A stretch of 46,280 nucleotides of DNA from Priapulus caudatus (GCF_000485595.1 NW_014577430.1:1-46280); one strand, 5' to 3'; positions 31,701-42,799 are shown, counted from the stretch's first letter. Notes: generated by a model from the letters alone, not told the origin. Numbers and translations are program-made.

Positions 31701-34516
31701 TTTCTACCAAATCTGGGAGAGCAACTGGCCCCTTGCTCCCCCTTCCAACCAATTGCCCCCCTGGGCCCAGGGGCTACGACTCTGGTTGATATGCTCATTG
31801 CTCCTGTCTACTTATAGAGGAAACATCTGCATAACCCATACGAAGTGAACCTCATGGATGAGTTAACGCTGAAGGGAGTCACGCAATACTATGCTTTCGT
31901 GCAGGAGCGGCAGAAGGTTCACTGCCTCAACACACTGTTCTCAAAGGTCTGTATTCACTCGATACGAGCAGCGTGTCCGTGCGTGCGACCCTGGCATGTG
32001 TCTTTGTTGATCTGTTGGTACACGTATGATCAGTGCTTGTGAGTGCATGCGTATTGATCGAAATGACGATATATCGTGCGTGCGTGCGTGTTCGTACGTG
32101 CGTGCATGTTCCTGCGTGTGTGCGTGTTCGTACGTGTGTGCGTGTTCTTGCGTGCGTGCGTGCATGTTCGTACGTGTGTTGATGTGTGCGTGCGTGTGTG
32201 TTCATGTGTGCGTGCGTGCGTGGATATGCGTGTGAGTGTGTGTTTTCTGTAATTACATGTGTATTATGTGCTGTCCATCTGTGTTGACACATGTGGCTTC
32301 TCTATACTCATAGCTCCAGATCAACCAGTCGATCATCTTCTGCAACTCGTCGCAGCGTGTCGAGCTGCTGGCGAAGAAGATAACGGAGCTCGGCTACTCC
32401 TGCTACTACATCCACGCTAAGATGGCCCAGCCGCACCGCAACAAGGTGTTCCACGACTTCCGCGCTGGCATGTGCCGCAACCTCGTCTGCACCGGTAAGT
32501 CGCATCAGTAGGAGCGACTGCGTGTTATCAGCCTTAGAAATGGCAGCCCCTCCCCCAGTACCCGGCGTGGTAGCTTTTGAGCGGGGCCAGCTAATTTTTT
32601 AGCTCGTCTTGCATAGTCAGATGCAGCTTGTAGAATCGCATGAGCGTCTGTCCGTCCGTGCACCTTCAAAACAAGTGCACCTGATTAAAATAAAGGGGAT
32701 GCAGGAGTCGAAATTCGCTATATAGTGATTGCGCAACACAAGTGATTTTGACCGAACGCAAGCGATGTTTCGTAGCAACTTGCGGCTGCTGCAAGTCAAC
32801 AATATGCCAGCTACTTACGTATTTAGAAGTCCGACCCATTTTATTTTGATTTCTGTACGAAATTGAAGCGTAAATGACTCTGAATCAGAGCAGGAAGACA
32901 CAGAAGACATAGAATAAATCATAAACTAAGACAGGGAGGAAGGGAAGGGGTACTGCCAGTTTGGAGAGCAACAGAGGTAGGTAGGTGCAAGTAAAAACTC
33001 TTGCCGCAAGTAATTGTTTAACCTAACTTGCGGCATGCGCAAGTGTTTTTTTAGCGAATTTTGACCCCTGATGATGCTGTGTATGTTGTAGTTCGAACAG
33101 GTTGTGAGACTAGCGAGTCTGCAGCTGCTTAACCTCTGATCTCTCCTGATACTTTTTACACTAAGGTGTAGTACTTTCAACTGATTATTACGAGGTTTTT
33201 GCTCAGAAACACTCGAACCGAAAAAAATATAGCTGAATATAGTCTCACCTGACAGCGGAAATATCACTGATTACACCAACATTAAAAACACTAAGATTTT
33301 ATGCAGTTATAGCATAGAAAATTGGATATGAACATATCGTAACAGCAATGAATTTTATCGTATCGCGGTAATGGCAGAATTGGTAAACTTGTAAATTGTC
33401 GGTGATTAATTGAAAACAAGTGCATTTGAGAGAGACTGTACTATATCTATGGCAGATAGGCGGCGGCGCTACTAGCTAATCCATACCACCCGCTCTAGTT
33501 TTAAGATTACAGCAAACGATTGTTTACCAAACTAGTAGTTTGAAAATTGCATGTTTTGGTAAATACGAAGGTTCTAAGACATTTTATTGTTACTCTAGAC
33601 AATTGCTGTTACTCAAGCAATAACGGTAGGTATCATTGAAGTGGTGAAAATGCTGGAAAACTCGTAATAATTACTTTCAAAATGATGGATGTTTAATAAA
33701 AGCGTTGCATGCTTACTGTAGATCTCTTCATACGCGGTTATCCGATCATTGTGTCTTGCGCTCTCTTGCAGATCTCTTTACACGCGGCATTGACATCCAG
33801 GCAGTCAATGTCGTCATCAACTTTGACTTTCCCAAGATGGCGGAGACGTACCTACATCGCATCGGCCGGTCAGGCCGCTACGGCCACCTCGGCATCTCCA
33901 TCAACCTGATCACATATGAAGACCGCTTCTGCCTGCACAAGATTGAGAACGTGAGTCTGCACACAAGAGTGTGATGTTTGTGCATTCATTCGTTTGTTTG
34001 TTTATTCGGTTATTCCTTCGGGGGGTGGCAGTTGTTTCTTATATGATCAAGGGCTAAGAACCGCAATGCACCGTCACGTGGTTAGACTGCTTTAGCGTTC
34101 TTTGGAGTTGTCGAGTCGTGAGAACTCATTCGCTCAGGAGTTGAGAACGGGACCTGTTCCTCATGAATCTATGGGACATTCCTCGTATGTTGAATTTCTG
34201 AGAGCTAGTGTATTTACAGGCTATAATAACCCGCGTCTATGTCCCTCGTCTGAGCCGATGCTAAAAACATGCACGTTCAGAAGTCGAGACCACACACGTG
34301 TATTCCTCGCCACCATTGCACACCAAAAATATGCATGTTTATGAATTGAGAACCAATTATAACATTTCTTGTGCGATGACGAACTAAGAACCAACGTGTT
34401 TGCGCATTGTTTCGTAGGAGCTGGGAACGGAGATCAAGCCAATTCCGAAGGAGATCGACAAGGCCCTGTATGTTGCGGAGTTTCACTCGGAAGCAGACGA
34501 GGAGCAAGAGAACTAG
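22656..34516 (+). CDS. DDX6: DDX6 (Dhh1/Me31B/p54) DEAD-box RNA helicase, ten exons
   Basis: Exons: 22656-22798, 23175-23256, 27430-27664, 29225-29368, 29935-30029, 31077-31199, 31818-31946, 32314-32494, 33772-33950, 34418-34516. Joined length is 1410 nt (469 residues plus stop; human DDX6 is 483). All junctions are GT-AG and in phase. Motifs: Q motif ending PSPIQ at 106-110; motif I AKNGTGKT 127-134; Ia PTRELAL 159-165; Ib TPGR 208-211; II DEAD 232-235, its codons split between exons 5 and 6; III SAT 263-265; V TRGID 381-385; [10 protein letters not shown] 406-413. The C-terminus [10 protein letters not shown] is typical of DDX6 rather than other DEAD-box families. Known role: cytoplasmic P-body helicase that binds decapping activators, 4E-T and CNOT1 to repress translation and promote decapping. 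The N-terminal tail (1-60) is low-complexity. Intron 2 (4.2 kb) holds two hAT-like insertions. Confidence 0.97.
23175..23256 (+). CDS. DDX6: DDX6 exon 2 (conserved WK[11 protein letters not shown] segment)
   Basis: Bounded by TTTTAG and GTAAGT. It encodes [20 protein letters not shown], which corresponds to the WKKTLKLPPKD segment just before the helicase core in all DDX6/Dhh1 proteins. It leaves in phase 0 into DVTDTKG of exon 3. Too short to appear as an open frame. Confidence 0.93.
23397..23839. mobile_element. hAT-like MITE in DDX6 intron 2, target duplication AGCTG
   Basis: Ends CAGGGTTCTCC and GGAGAACCCTG; AGCTG duplicated at 23392-23396 and 23840-23844. Purine-rich left interior (GGGGAGGGG motifs). 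Same ends and same 5-bp rule as 633-1439 and 21494-21690, different interior. Confidence 0.9.
24055..24182. repeat. CA-rich microsatellite in DDX6 intron 2
   Basis: CACACA, GCACGCACGC and CAGACACAC runs. Minus-strand cysteine-valine frames here are artefacts. Confidence 0.85.
24765..25075. repeat. GCAC/AGGCAC-rich low-complexity tract in DDX6 intron 2
   Basis: Irregular repeats of GCACGC, AGGCACAC and CGCAGGCA over about 300 bases, ending in a GCGCGCGC stretch. All long frames here are compositional. Confidence 0.8.
25633..26189. mobile_element. hAT MITE in DDX6 intron 2, 8-bp target duplication
   Basis: Ends CAGGGCTCGAATTAA and TTAATTCGAGCCCTG, with GTCAGGAC duplicated exactly outside (25625-25632 and 26190-26197). 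These are textbook hAT ends and duplication length. 557 bp, no transposase. Confidence 0.93.
26500..26568 (+). other. Possible cassette exon in DDX6 intron 2
   Basis: TTTTTTTGTTCAG on the left and GTAAGTG on the right enclose 69 nt. If spliced between exons 2 and 3 in their phase 0 it reads TGC TGA, a stop. In another frame it is open ([17 protein letters not shown]...), which matches nothing I recognise. Sequence signals only; no conservation data. Confidence 0.25.
27721..28348. mobile_element. Composite PIF/Harbinger-like MITE in DDX6 intron 3
   Basis: Outer ends GGCCATAAT and ATTGTGGCC, TGG on both sides (27718-27720 and 28349-28351). Inside, near 27985-28025, a right end (CAATTTTTTAAGGGTGC) meets a left end (TTGTTTGCCCTCACCCGACC), so two related units are joined. 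Shares the GACCGACCC and AATTTTTTAAGG motifs with the MITE at 15896. Confidence 0.75.
28412..28967. mobile_element. hAT MITE in DDX6 intron 3, TAGGGGTGCAACG ends
   Basis: Left end TAGGGGTGCAACGAATCACA, right end CGTTACAGCACTA, flanked by GTTGACAC and GTTGACAG, 7 of 8 positions alike. Interior TTCGGTTCGGTTTTCGG repeats are typical of this widespread hAT group. Confidence 0.88.
32070..32240. repeat. GTGC/GTGT microsatellite in DDX6 intron 7
   Basis: Interrupted GTGCGTGC and GTGTGTGC runs with TTCGTACG interruptions. Minus-strand histidine-threonine frames are artefacts. Confidence 0.85.
32702..33070. mobile_element. hAT-like element in DDX6 intron 8
   Basis: Ends CAGGAGTCGAAATTCGCTA and TAGCGAATTTTGACCCCTG match as imperfect inverted repeats. 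Interior has AACTTGCGGC-type inverted motifs. No clean target duplication. Confidence 0.65.
33715..33790 (+). promoter_or_regulatory. DDX6: Duplicated splice acceptor before DDX6 exon 9
   Basis: The true acceptor (TTGCAG, exon from 33772) is preceded 50 bp upstream by CTGTAG and a near copy of the exon start: AGATCTCTTCATACGCGG against AGATCTCTTTACACGCGG. Use of the upstream site would add 50 nt and shift the frame before motif V. Confidence 0.5.
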
Positions 34517-35590
34517 TCTGCTCCCAGCTATCTGTTCGCATCGTCATCTCGCTCATCTGGTGGGTGCCAGAAGTAGCGCTGCTGTTTCTGTTTATTGTCC
34601 TCACTCCCTCTGCTGTTCTGTGGATTGTCTTCACTCCCTCTGCTGTTCTGTGGATTTTCTTTACTCCCTCTGCTGTGTGTGAATGCCCCTGCCCTCTCCC
34701 TGCTGTTGCATATTTAAGTGCACACGTGTTATTCACCCGTGTACTCCACATTGTTGACTGTGTGCCGCTTCATTGCTTGGAAGCAGTTTGGTAACTTCCT
34801 ATTGCAACAATGATTTGCTAGAGCTATCAATCCAGGCCTATAATTCTGTCAGGTACAGCTGAGCCTACAAGAACAGAATCATTTCTAGTCGTCTATCTCT
34901 AGTATTCTATCTCACGAACTTCATGTGTTTTTTTCCACAGATATGGGTCGATGAAAATTACATACCATACACGCTCATGAATAATCGGCAGCCGACGAAG
35001 CAGTAACTACCATCTGTATTCGTCATCATCAACAAGTTCTTCATCGAATTGCTACACACAACCACCACCGCGCATCTGTTTGTCGCGTGTGCGTAAAACG
35101 CTGCCCGGCGTCCCTTCTCTTCCTTTTCGCTTTCCTGTTTGCTCACCTCAACATTGCTTCGTCGGATGTACGTGGTGCGAGGGAAAAAGCACCCGAGAAT
35201 TTCCTTTTCCTGATAAAGAGAGGGAGCTGCAGGTGTTTCTGTGAGCGGAAGCGAGGAGGAAGAGGATGCGCCGGCACTGCACACAAACTCGTGTTTGTGC
35301 ACAGACTATCTGACACAGTATGACCTGTGACCTGCCAAACAACCCGCCGGAATTCGAGTGGAACACTTATGTCGCACATGCTTGTGCCATGAGTGGCTCT
35401 TGTCACCAGGTGGCGTGTGCGTGCCATGCCATCTCCACTTATTTTTTTTACAAAGTTATGTCGATGCACGCGTTCGTGTTCAGCACCCGCGGCGGATCGA
35501 TGCGACGGTGGACGAGTGGTGACCGAATCAGGACTGTGGACGACTTTGTGATACAAGTGCATCGCCATCGTTAGGTAAAGCCAAAGTTAC
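34517..35590. other. DDX6 3' flank, no further gene seen
   Basis: Presumed 3' UTR and downstream sequence. No canonical AATAAA was identified in the first 500 bases after the stop. Short frames present lack recognisable domains. Confidence 0.45.
34600..34680 (+). repeat. 30-bp tandem repeat in the DDX6 3' region
   Basis: CTCCCTCTGCTGTTCTGTGG occurs twice at 30-bp spacing, with a third partial copy; probably in the 3' UTR. Confidence 0.8.
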
Positions 35591-35594
35591 CACG

Positions 35595-36058
35595 GTCGTG
35601 CCATTGCGACCTGCGTCATGCCATCGCGACCTGGGCCGTGCCATCACGAACTGTACCGTGCCATCGCGACCTGCGTCGTGCCACCGCGACCTGCGTCGTG
35701 TCACCGTGACCTCGGGCGTGCCATCGCGACCTGGGTCGTGCCATTGTGACCTCGGTCGTGTCACCGTGACCTCGGGCGTGCCATCGCGATCTGCGTTGTG
35801 TCACCGTGACCTCGGGCGTGCCATCGCGATCTGCGTTGTGTCACCGTGACCTCGGGCGTACCATCGCGACCTGCGTCGTGTCACCGTGACCTCGGGCGTG
35901 CCGTCGCGACCTGCGTCGTGTCACCGTGACCTCGGTCGTGCCATTGTGACCTCATTCGTGTCACCGTGACCTCGGGCGTGCCATCGCGACCTGCGTCGTG
36001 TCACCGTGACCTCGGGCGTGCCATCGTGACCTGCATCGTGTCACTGTGACCTGGGTCG
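35595..36058 (+). repeat. 20-bp minisatellite with 40-bp higher-order unit
   Basis: About 23 copies of a 20-bp unit alternating CGTGCCATCGCGACCTGCGT and CGTGTCACCGTGACCTCGGG, so the exact period is mostly 40 bp. The motif TGACCT occurs about 12 times. The frames inside are repeat artefacts. Confidence 0.92.
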
Positions 36059-39000
36059 AGGTCTCTGTAAATATAGTTATTGATACGTTTAACTTTCGTT
36101 TGTCGGAATCCCTCTCAAGCAAGAGAGCAACCAAGAGAGGCCATTCTGTCGTTTGCGCGGCATGTTTTGTGCGTGCTAGGCGGCCACAAACCTTTCTCGG
36201 GCATCTCTCGGACGAGTACAGTCAGCCACCGACGATGAGTCACAGAGGTCTATTTGTCCCTCGTCGGGGGTGCGGGGCGGAGTCCAGTCCTTATCTCGGG
36301 CATCCATCGTTTGCACGTGTACATTCAGTTTTCCATCCAGCTGTATCGCATCGTGGCTGCATGTGTGTCAGCGATGCATGTGTGACAGCGCATGCCGCAG
36401 TCGTAGAGTTCTCCGCCTAGGAATTACCACCGGCGGAGGTATGCTCTGCAGGAGGCATGTGCCCCCGTGAGAATGCGCTCTCACGCAAAGCGAGATGATG
36501 AGTAGGAGGAGGTGACCCCAGCTCTCAACAGTTTCTGGGAGGAGTTACGACGTTATATCCCCGTTGTGGTTTTGCACACGGCGGCTGTCTTTGCATCGGG
36601 TGGGGGTTCGGTTCACCAGGTGAATATCCTTGGCCGACACTACGCGAAGATTTGTAAGATATATTTTTTTGTAATCGGATTCGGCAGTCATCGTTTCGTT
36701 CATGCCTCGCACGCTCTCGCCGCACCTCCAACGTACAGATTGTTGCATGTCCACGAATATGAGGGACATCGGTTTAGCGGGAGTGGCAGTGTGTAAGTAG
36801 GGAGGTGCTGTCACGTCTGTCGCCGCGATGTTCCTGCCTTGAGGAGCAGGGTCGCGTGTCGCCGCAATCGAATTTGCTCGCCCACGACTTAACGGAATAA
36901 GGGCAGCATTGGCGCACGTACGCGACTCGCGCGTCACCGGCCAAACGTGACGCGATTGCCACGTGTGCAGGGAAAGAAAGAAATTTTTACACATGCCATG
37001 AGAGAGAGAGGGAGAGAGAGAGAGAGAGGGAGAGATCCAGCGTGACAGTGAGTGATGATATAGCAGGTGTCACGCAACGTGTCGGCAAGGGGCATGCCGT
37101 CAGGGTTCAGGAGTCGCCACAGATGCTTGGTCTACGCCTACGACTAACAGGAATTTGGGCGGGACCGTCAAAATGTGCTGTCTCTTGTCACCCTCTGTGC
37201 GTCCTGTTGGCCACGTTGCCACGACAACATGTGGCCGGGATTTCCTCTGGATGTGGGCTAGAGTGTGCGAGGTACAGCGTGTTGTAAATACTAATGGTGA
37301 AGACACTGCCGACTTGTCCATTCATTCGTTGACGAAGAAGTCGGGCGATGAGGTCGCCGACTGCATAACGCATGATTCCTTGGGGACAGGAATTTGCCAG
37401 TTGGTCCTACTTGGATCCCCGCGTGCCCCTCCCCTCCCATCGTGTTTGTGCACATGCTCATGTGTCTGCTATACACAGAAAAGCGGTAGATGGAGATCCA
37501 GCTAGAGCTATCGTAGGAAACATTGTCATTCTACGGTAACAATCAGCACTGTTACAATGTGTAACCAGAGACTAAGAGCTGATATTACTGTAGTAGTGCT
37601 GACGATGGCTGTGTGCTATTCTTCAGCAGGGAGACGGCCACAGTTTTCCCTGCAGTTGTAGTGCATGGTAACCTGTAGGTTTTAGTGTCGTAACACGGAG
37701 GGCACTTGCATAGATGAGAAACCAAGTGAGAATGCTGTAGATACGGGGGAGGGGCATGCGTTGTCGCGTGGTATGCAGTCGCGCACCTGAGAGAAAATAT
37801 GCATTAGTCGTGGAGACTTGAGTCCGACTGCAGGGACGCCCGCGATTGCACTCGTCTCTCTGTAGTGTCAAAGACACTCAGAAAGAGAGATGAGTTTGCA
37901 TCGAGAAAAATGAAAGTTGTGTAGTTTGACACATGAGTGCGATCAACTTGACTCGCTTCCATCATCCCTCCCCACATAGGTGCGAGCATTTGTTCGCATA
38001 CCTCAATTGTCGAATTGACGTGTCCATCTCCCTTTGGACATTGTCACTAGTTTGGTCAAGCTAGAGCTGAAAGTGCAGTAGTGCAGCGAAAAACGCACGG
38101 ATGCAAATTGTCGTTTTTTTGGGGCAAGTTCGTTGCCAAGCATTGGGTTTTTAAGATGTTTTATTGCAGTATTAGTCGGCATATGGTTGGTCGCATCCGA
38201 CGAGTAGGAATTTTCATCCTATCGATTCGAGATGTTAACGTCCCTGCAGTCGGATCGTCCGCGCATCCCGCTACACGAAGCGGTGTAGTAGCGGGAATTT
38301 AGAAGTGATGTACGCAGGAGGAATTGGTGAGAATTCGGAAGGGGCAGTTCTGACTGCACCTATCCCCTTCGTGTTGGGGGTTGTGGGGTGGGGGCGGGGG
38401 ACCAAGGCAAATGGTTCTCACCTCCCCTCGCAGGGTTAGTAGGGAGGTATGCACGTGACGAGGGGAAACCTCCCACCTCCTGTCTTACCGCTCCTCTCCG
38501 GTGGGCGGGCGGGTGGGGGGTTACAGCAGGAGGATGCTTGCAGCAGAACGGGCGCCTGTGCGACGTGTGTCCCCTCGTCGTCTGTACGTATGTCGGCATC
38601 GCCTCGTGTGCAGAGTGTGAGTAGCGTCCGGCTGGCCAGCCACAGCAGGGATGCTACAGGGATGCGGAGTTTGCGCACGGGGTGGGGGATGCTGGCTTCA
38701 TGAGAGAAGCTTGATGTCGCCTTCTTACCAGCGACGGGCAGTGCTGTCATCGTCGAAGTGACCTTATTGTCAACCGACATGTGAGCTGATTGGCGGTATT
38801 GTGGTAGGTAAAACGTGTACGATTCGATGTGTGATGTTCACGTCTATGTAAGTGAGGTTACCAGTGACTGACAATACCCGAATCACCAACCTACCAGAGA
38901 GCGATCTCGTTATTTCGCTTCGATTCAGGTTACGGTCTTCGCAGCATTTTTGCTGGCCAATTGCAATGGTTTTACACTTGCTCACCATTGATCGGTTTAA

Positions 39001-39660
39001 CACGTAAGTGCCGTGACAATCGCAGATGGATCATTCGAACTTAAGTGAGAGGAAAATTAAAAAGTTAGTGATTGAAAGCTAGAACGTGCAATGGACGGTA
39101 ATGGTTCGGATGTTCCGTTGCGATCACTTGTGTGTAAGCGATGAGGTATGCGCAGCAGGAAAGATGAAACCATGCGACCGTCATCGCCTCTGGGTCTACC
39201 TCGTCGCTTACCTACTCTAAGACCCACACTCGCCCTCTCGTGTACGTCACGATCTCCACTGATCTGGAGGTTGATGCTGCACGTGCAGGAGAGTGGAGGA
39301 AGAAGGGTTAGACCTCGCGTTCAGCGAGGAATTTTGCCATTGCCGGCGGCGGCGCCGCCGCCGACGTGAGATAGTGTCAATGACGACTCGGGAAGTGAAT
39401 CGGAGGTAGGGGAAGTCGCGATTTCATCTTGCTTCCACGACGACTTCGAGGCTTAGCCTTCGCCAGCTTCGCTCGGTGTGTGTCGGGGATTTCCCGTCGC
39501 ACACTCGGGTACCTATGGTTCATCAAGGATGTGGAAGCTGATGAGTTGCCGAGGAGTTTGGAAGCCAGTCTTTGACGTATTGACGTGGAGGCAGGATGAA
39601 GCCTTGATACAGACGCGCGCCAATGTCTGTCCTCGCGTACATGAGATGGCAAAGAACTTC
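36059..39660. other. 3.6 kb without a recognised gene
   Basis: Moderate GC content and several 60-150 residue frames on both strands, none with a domain or exon structure I can support. It includes a GA-rich run at 37002-37035 and the GC palindrome at 39344-39363. An untranslated transcript is possible but nothing shows it. Confidence 0.4.
39344..39363. repeat. 20-bp perfect GC palindrome
   Basis: (CGG)3 followed directly by its complement; all 20 bases pair. Confidence 0.9.
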
Positions 39661-39674
39661 CCCATCACCTAGGT

Positions 39675-39681
39675 GTGTGTG

Positions 39682-39737
<56 letters not shown>

Positions 39738-39738
39738 T
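39675..39738. repeat. (GTGC)n microsatellite
   Basis: Perfect GTGC tetramers for about 60 bases. Confidence 0.95.
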
Positions 39739-39959
39739 ATGCATGTGTGATTACAGTTGGGAGCATCTCGCCCTCGTTAGCTTGATCAGTGTCCGTTCGT
39801 GCGTGTGTGCACGCAGTAAGGAGGATATTTCCTAAGGTCGTGCGAACTCGGTTGCGCGTGGCTAAATCCAGCTGTAACACTGCGGTCGAGCGGCACAGAA
39901 GAGTTAAGAGAGCGAATTGCTCGTGCGTTATTGATGGTGATGGAAGGGGAAGGGCAGAC

Positions 39960-39961
39960 CG

Positions 39962-40009
<48 letters not shown>
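39960..40009. repeat. (GTGC)n microsatellite, second array
   Basis: Same tetramer and orientation as the array 220 bp upstream. Confidence 0.95.
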
Positions 40010-40123
40010 GGAGACAGGGTCCGATGACACACCCAATGGCCATCTCTCCCTGCGGTGCAATCCGATATGTCCCCAAGCATTCTATTCTCCTGATGTTCGT
40101 ACGCACATCTGTAGAGGTGTGTA

Positions 40124-40124
<1 letters not shown>

Positions 40125-40167
<43 letters not shown>
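40125..40167. repeat. (AT)n microsatellite
   Basis: Pure TA run of about 43 bases. Confidence 0.95.
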
Positions 40168-40449
40168 TTACGTACGTAGGCCATGCGAATAGTGAAAAAT
40201 GGGGGAATGCCCTGAATAGGTAACTGACGCCTTGTCTTTTGCACGTTATTGAGCAAAAGGCAGAATCGGCAGAATCTTAACTTGGGAAACATCCGCTAAA
40301 GGGCTGCTGCCTGTAGTGTGCAGGCGGTGAGGAAGGGAGAAAGTGGGTTCATGCTGCATACATGTCGCATTGCACCGCAGTTACCCGCGATGATTGTAGA
40401 ATGTACGTCGACTTGTTATTTCTGAGCCAAGGCACCGCAACCACCAGTA

Positions 40450-40469
40450 GCAGCAGCAGCTGCTGCTGC
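40450..40469. repeat. 20-bp perfect CAG/CTG palindrome
   Basis: GCAGCAGCAG joined to CTGCTGCTGC; all bases pair. Confidence 0.9.
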
Positions 40470-41770
40470 GTGTGGCATACGCTCGTCACTATTGCTCTCA
40501 CGTCAGTCGACACGCCATGAAGGTAAACCCACCCATCTCACGCCAGTCGACACGCGGCATAAGCCCCATGAAGGTCACCCGACCCACGCGACCCCCGGCT
40601 GACCCGTGACTGACCCCCGCGCGCTGGCGAATTGACAGTACAGGTGACCACGCAAGGCCCTTGACGACATAGTAATCTACGTGGTCATTTATGTATAGCT
40701 GCACACAGTCATACTGCACTACTCATGCTGCAGAGGTGGGAAAGAAAAGAGAAGTTGGAAGGGAGGGGGGTCGATTAATTAGCACTGGGTCGGTCAGTCA
40801 CTTGTCACGGATCCCTGTAATTGGAAATGTGTTGACCACCCTCCGAGAGTGACCTTTGTCGTGACCTTCGCGTAAGGCAGTACATGTGTCGTGGGTGGTT
40901 GGCGTGAGATGCTGGTGTTTGGGTGATAGGTGTGTGTGTGTTGCCTTGGTTAATCTGTCGCTGCTTTTTTTTAACTGACTGCGTGCCGATTTTCGTGTGC
41001 AGTACGTGTTTCGGCACGGTTGCGTCCGTTTTTGTGTGATTTGAGTTTCCGATTTTAAGGCATCTCGCTTGCGTAACTTACTTATCTGCTCTGCTCTATA
41101 GATCAAACTGATGCCGAGATAGATTCATACCTGTTAGCAAGTTCGCTCCTCGGAGAGAGGTTCATACTTTTTTGTTTGCTCCGTATTCGTTCAGGTATTT
41201 GATTATAACGGTTTCTCACAACTACCCCTGCGTAAAACGTTTGTTTTCGTTAGAAGTGTGCTGTAATCTTTTGCTCGGGTGCGATGAAGAAATGTGATTT
41301 TTCTTCTTCTGAAAACAGCAGTTCATGTTTTCTAAGTTGTACTTAAGGGAACCGGGAAGGTGCGAGTTAACGCAGGTGATCGGTGTGAGTACGTTTCTTT
41401 TTGCAGAATCATATCGGAAATAAAAGTTGCCCGTACATTTTCTATCATCGACGAAGGTCTTGTGGTTTTCATTTTGTAACTGGCGACTTGCTGTTTTGAT
41501 TGTGGTATATTTTGCCTATCGTTGGTGGTAATTGAACTCATTACGAAGGGACAAGATCAAAGGAAGGGAAATGGGGAAAAACACAATCAATAATAACATA
41601 TACAGTTTACATGTTACCTATCACTATATATTGATAACATTTCCATGATGTGAGATGAACCGAAAGTCCTAAATATTATGATCTTCGTGTGAACCTTTTT
41701 GTTGTGAAAACTTGCCGCGAGATGGCTGTAGCGTATCGCGTTAGATTTTGAGCAAAAGTGCACGGCGGTG
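40470..41770. other. Intergenic, no gene seen
   Basis: AT-moderate sequence with short frames only; no repeat, TIR or domain recognised. Confidence 0.45.
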
Positions 41771-41778
41771 TTTATATT

Positions 41779-42157
41779 CAAGCCGGTACGGTACGCATAT
41801 ATTTGCTAATATATTGACTAATCGTGCGTCCATAAACTCAATATTCACAGAGAGTATAGCTAAGACGTGTCTATAGGTATCTAGAATTTTAGAAATTTAT
41901 TCATCTGCAATACACTTCCGCGCGCATATATTTGGCATATTCTGCTAATATATTGACTAACCGTGTGTCAATAAACTCAATATTCACAGATTCAAGCCGG
42001 TACGGGAGATCATTTGCATAATATATTCTAGATACCTATAGACACATGTCTTAGCTATACTCTCTGTGAATATTGAGTTTATTGACGCACGATTTTTCAA
42101 TAAAAAACTCAATATATTAGCAAATATATGCGTGTCGGAATCTCCCGTACCGGCTTG
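41779..42157. mobile_element. Foldback element, CAAGCCGGTACGG ends
   Basis: Begins CAAGCCGGTACGG and ends CCGTACCGGCTTG. Internally it carries direct and inverted copies of AATATATTGACTAA, AAACTCAATATTCACAGA and TATAGCTAAGACRTGT. A third CAAGCCGGTACGG at about 41994 makes it compound. The core motifs also occur in the element at 20291-20630. Confidence 0.75.
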
Positions 42158-42635
42158 CCACGAAAAAATTGCACGCCACGATCAAACACGAACAATCTCT
42201 CCCATTTGCATTGAGAACAGACAAACAAACGGACATACATTCACAAATATGTATTAGATAGTGGGCACTATATAACAACCACCGGTACTTGTTACGCCGG
42301 GATGGACAAGTGAAAATGTGAAACTTCTGTAGTGTGGTGAGTAAATAAAGCATATTTTTAGAATTCATAAACTCTATGAATTAAATTCCTACATTTGTAA
42401 TCTATATATGAATATGTATAATATGTAGGGTTACGATAATGACACGGGTGTTGATCTTGGGCTTGTTTTTCCTCCGAATAAGGTCAGAAATAATGCAACA
42501 TAATGCCGAATAAACAAACTTATATCGTTGAAGACTTGTGAATCCTGGTAATTAGTCAGCCAGTCCATGTTGGGTTGGCTGTAGTGATCGGAAGGTTCAC
42601 GTGCTTTTGCTAACATTTATGATCTCGTATGAAAA

Positions 42636-42799
42636 TTTTCATACGTCGATGTACGCTGGCTTTCATACGGAGGTGTGACAGCGCCATATTATGACAGCGC
42701 CATTTAGGTGTGACAGCGCCATTTAGGTGTGACAGCCCCATATATATATGGCGCTGTCACACCTCCGTATGAAAGCCAGCGTATACCGACGTATGAAAA
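42636..42799. mobile_element. 164-bp hairpin with internal tandem units
   Basis: Arms TTTTCATACGTCGATGTACG and complement continue through GCTGGCTTTCATACGGAGG and GTGTGACAGCGCCAT. On the left side the GTGACAGCGCCATTTAG unit is repeated three or four times, so the arms are unequal. Confidence 0.85.

Noticed and set aside
39377-39652. Basic 91-residue minus-strand frame
   Set aside because: No domain, no splice partners and no similarity I can name.
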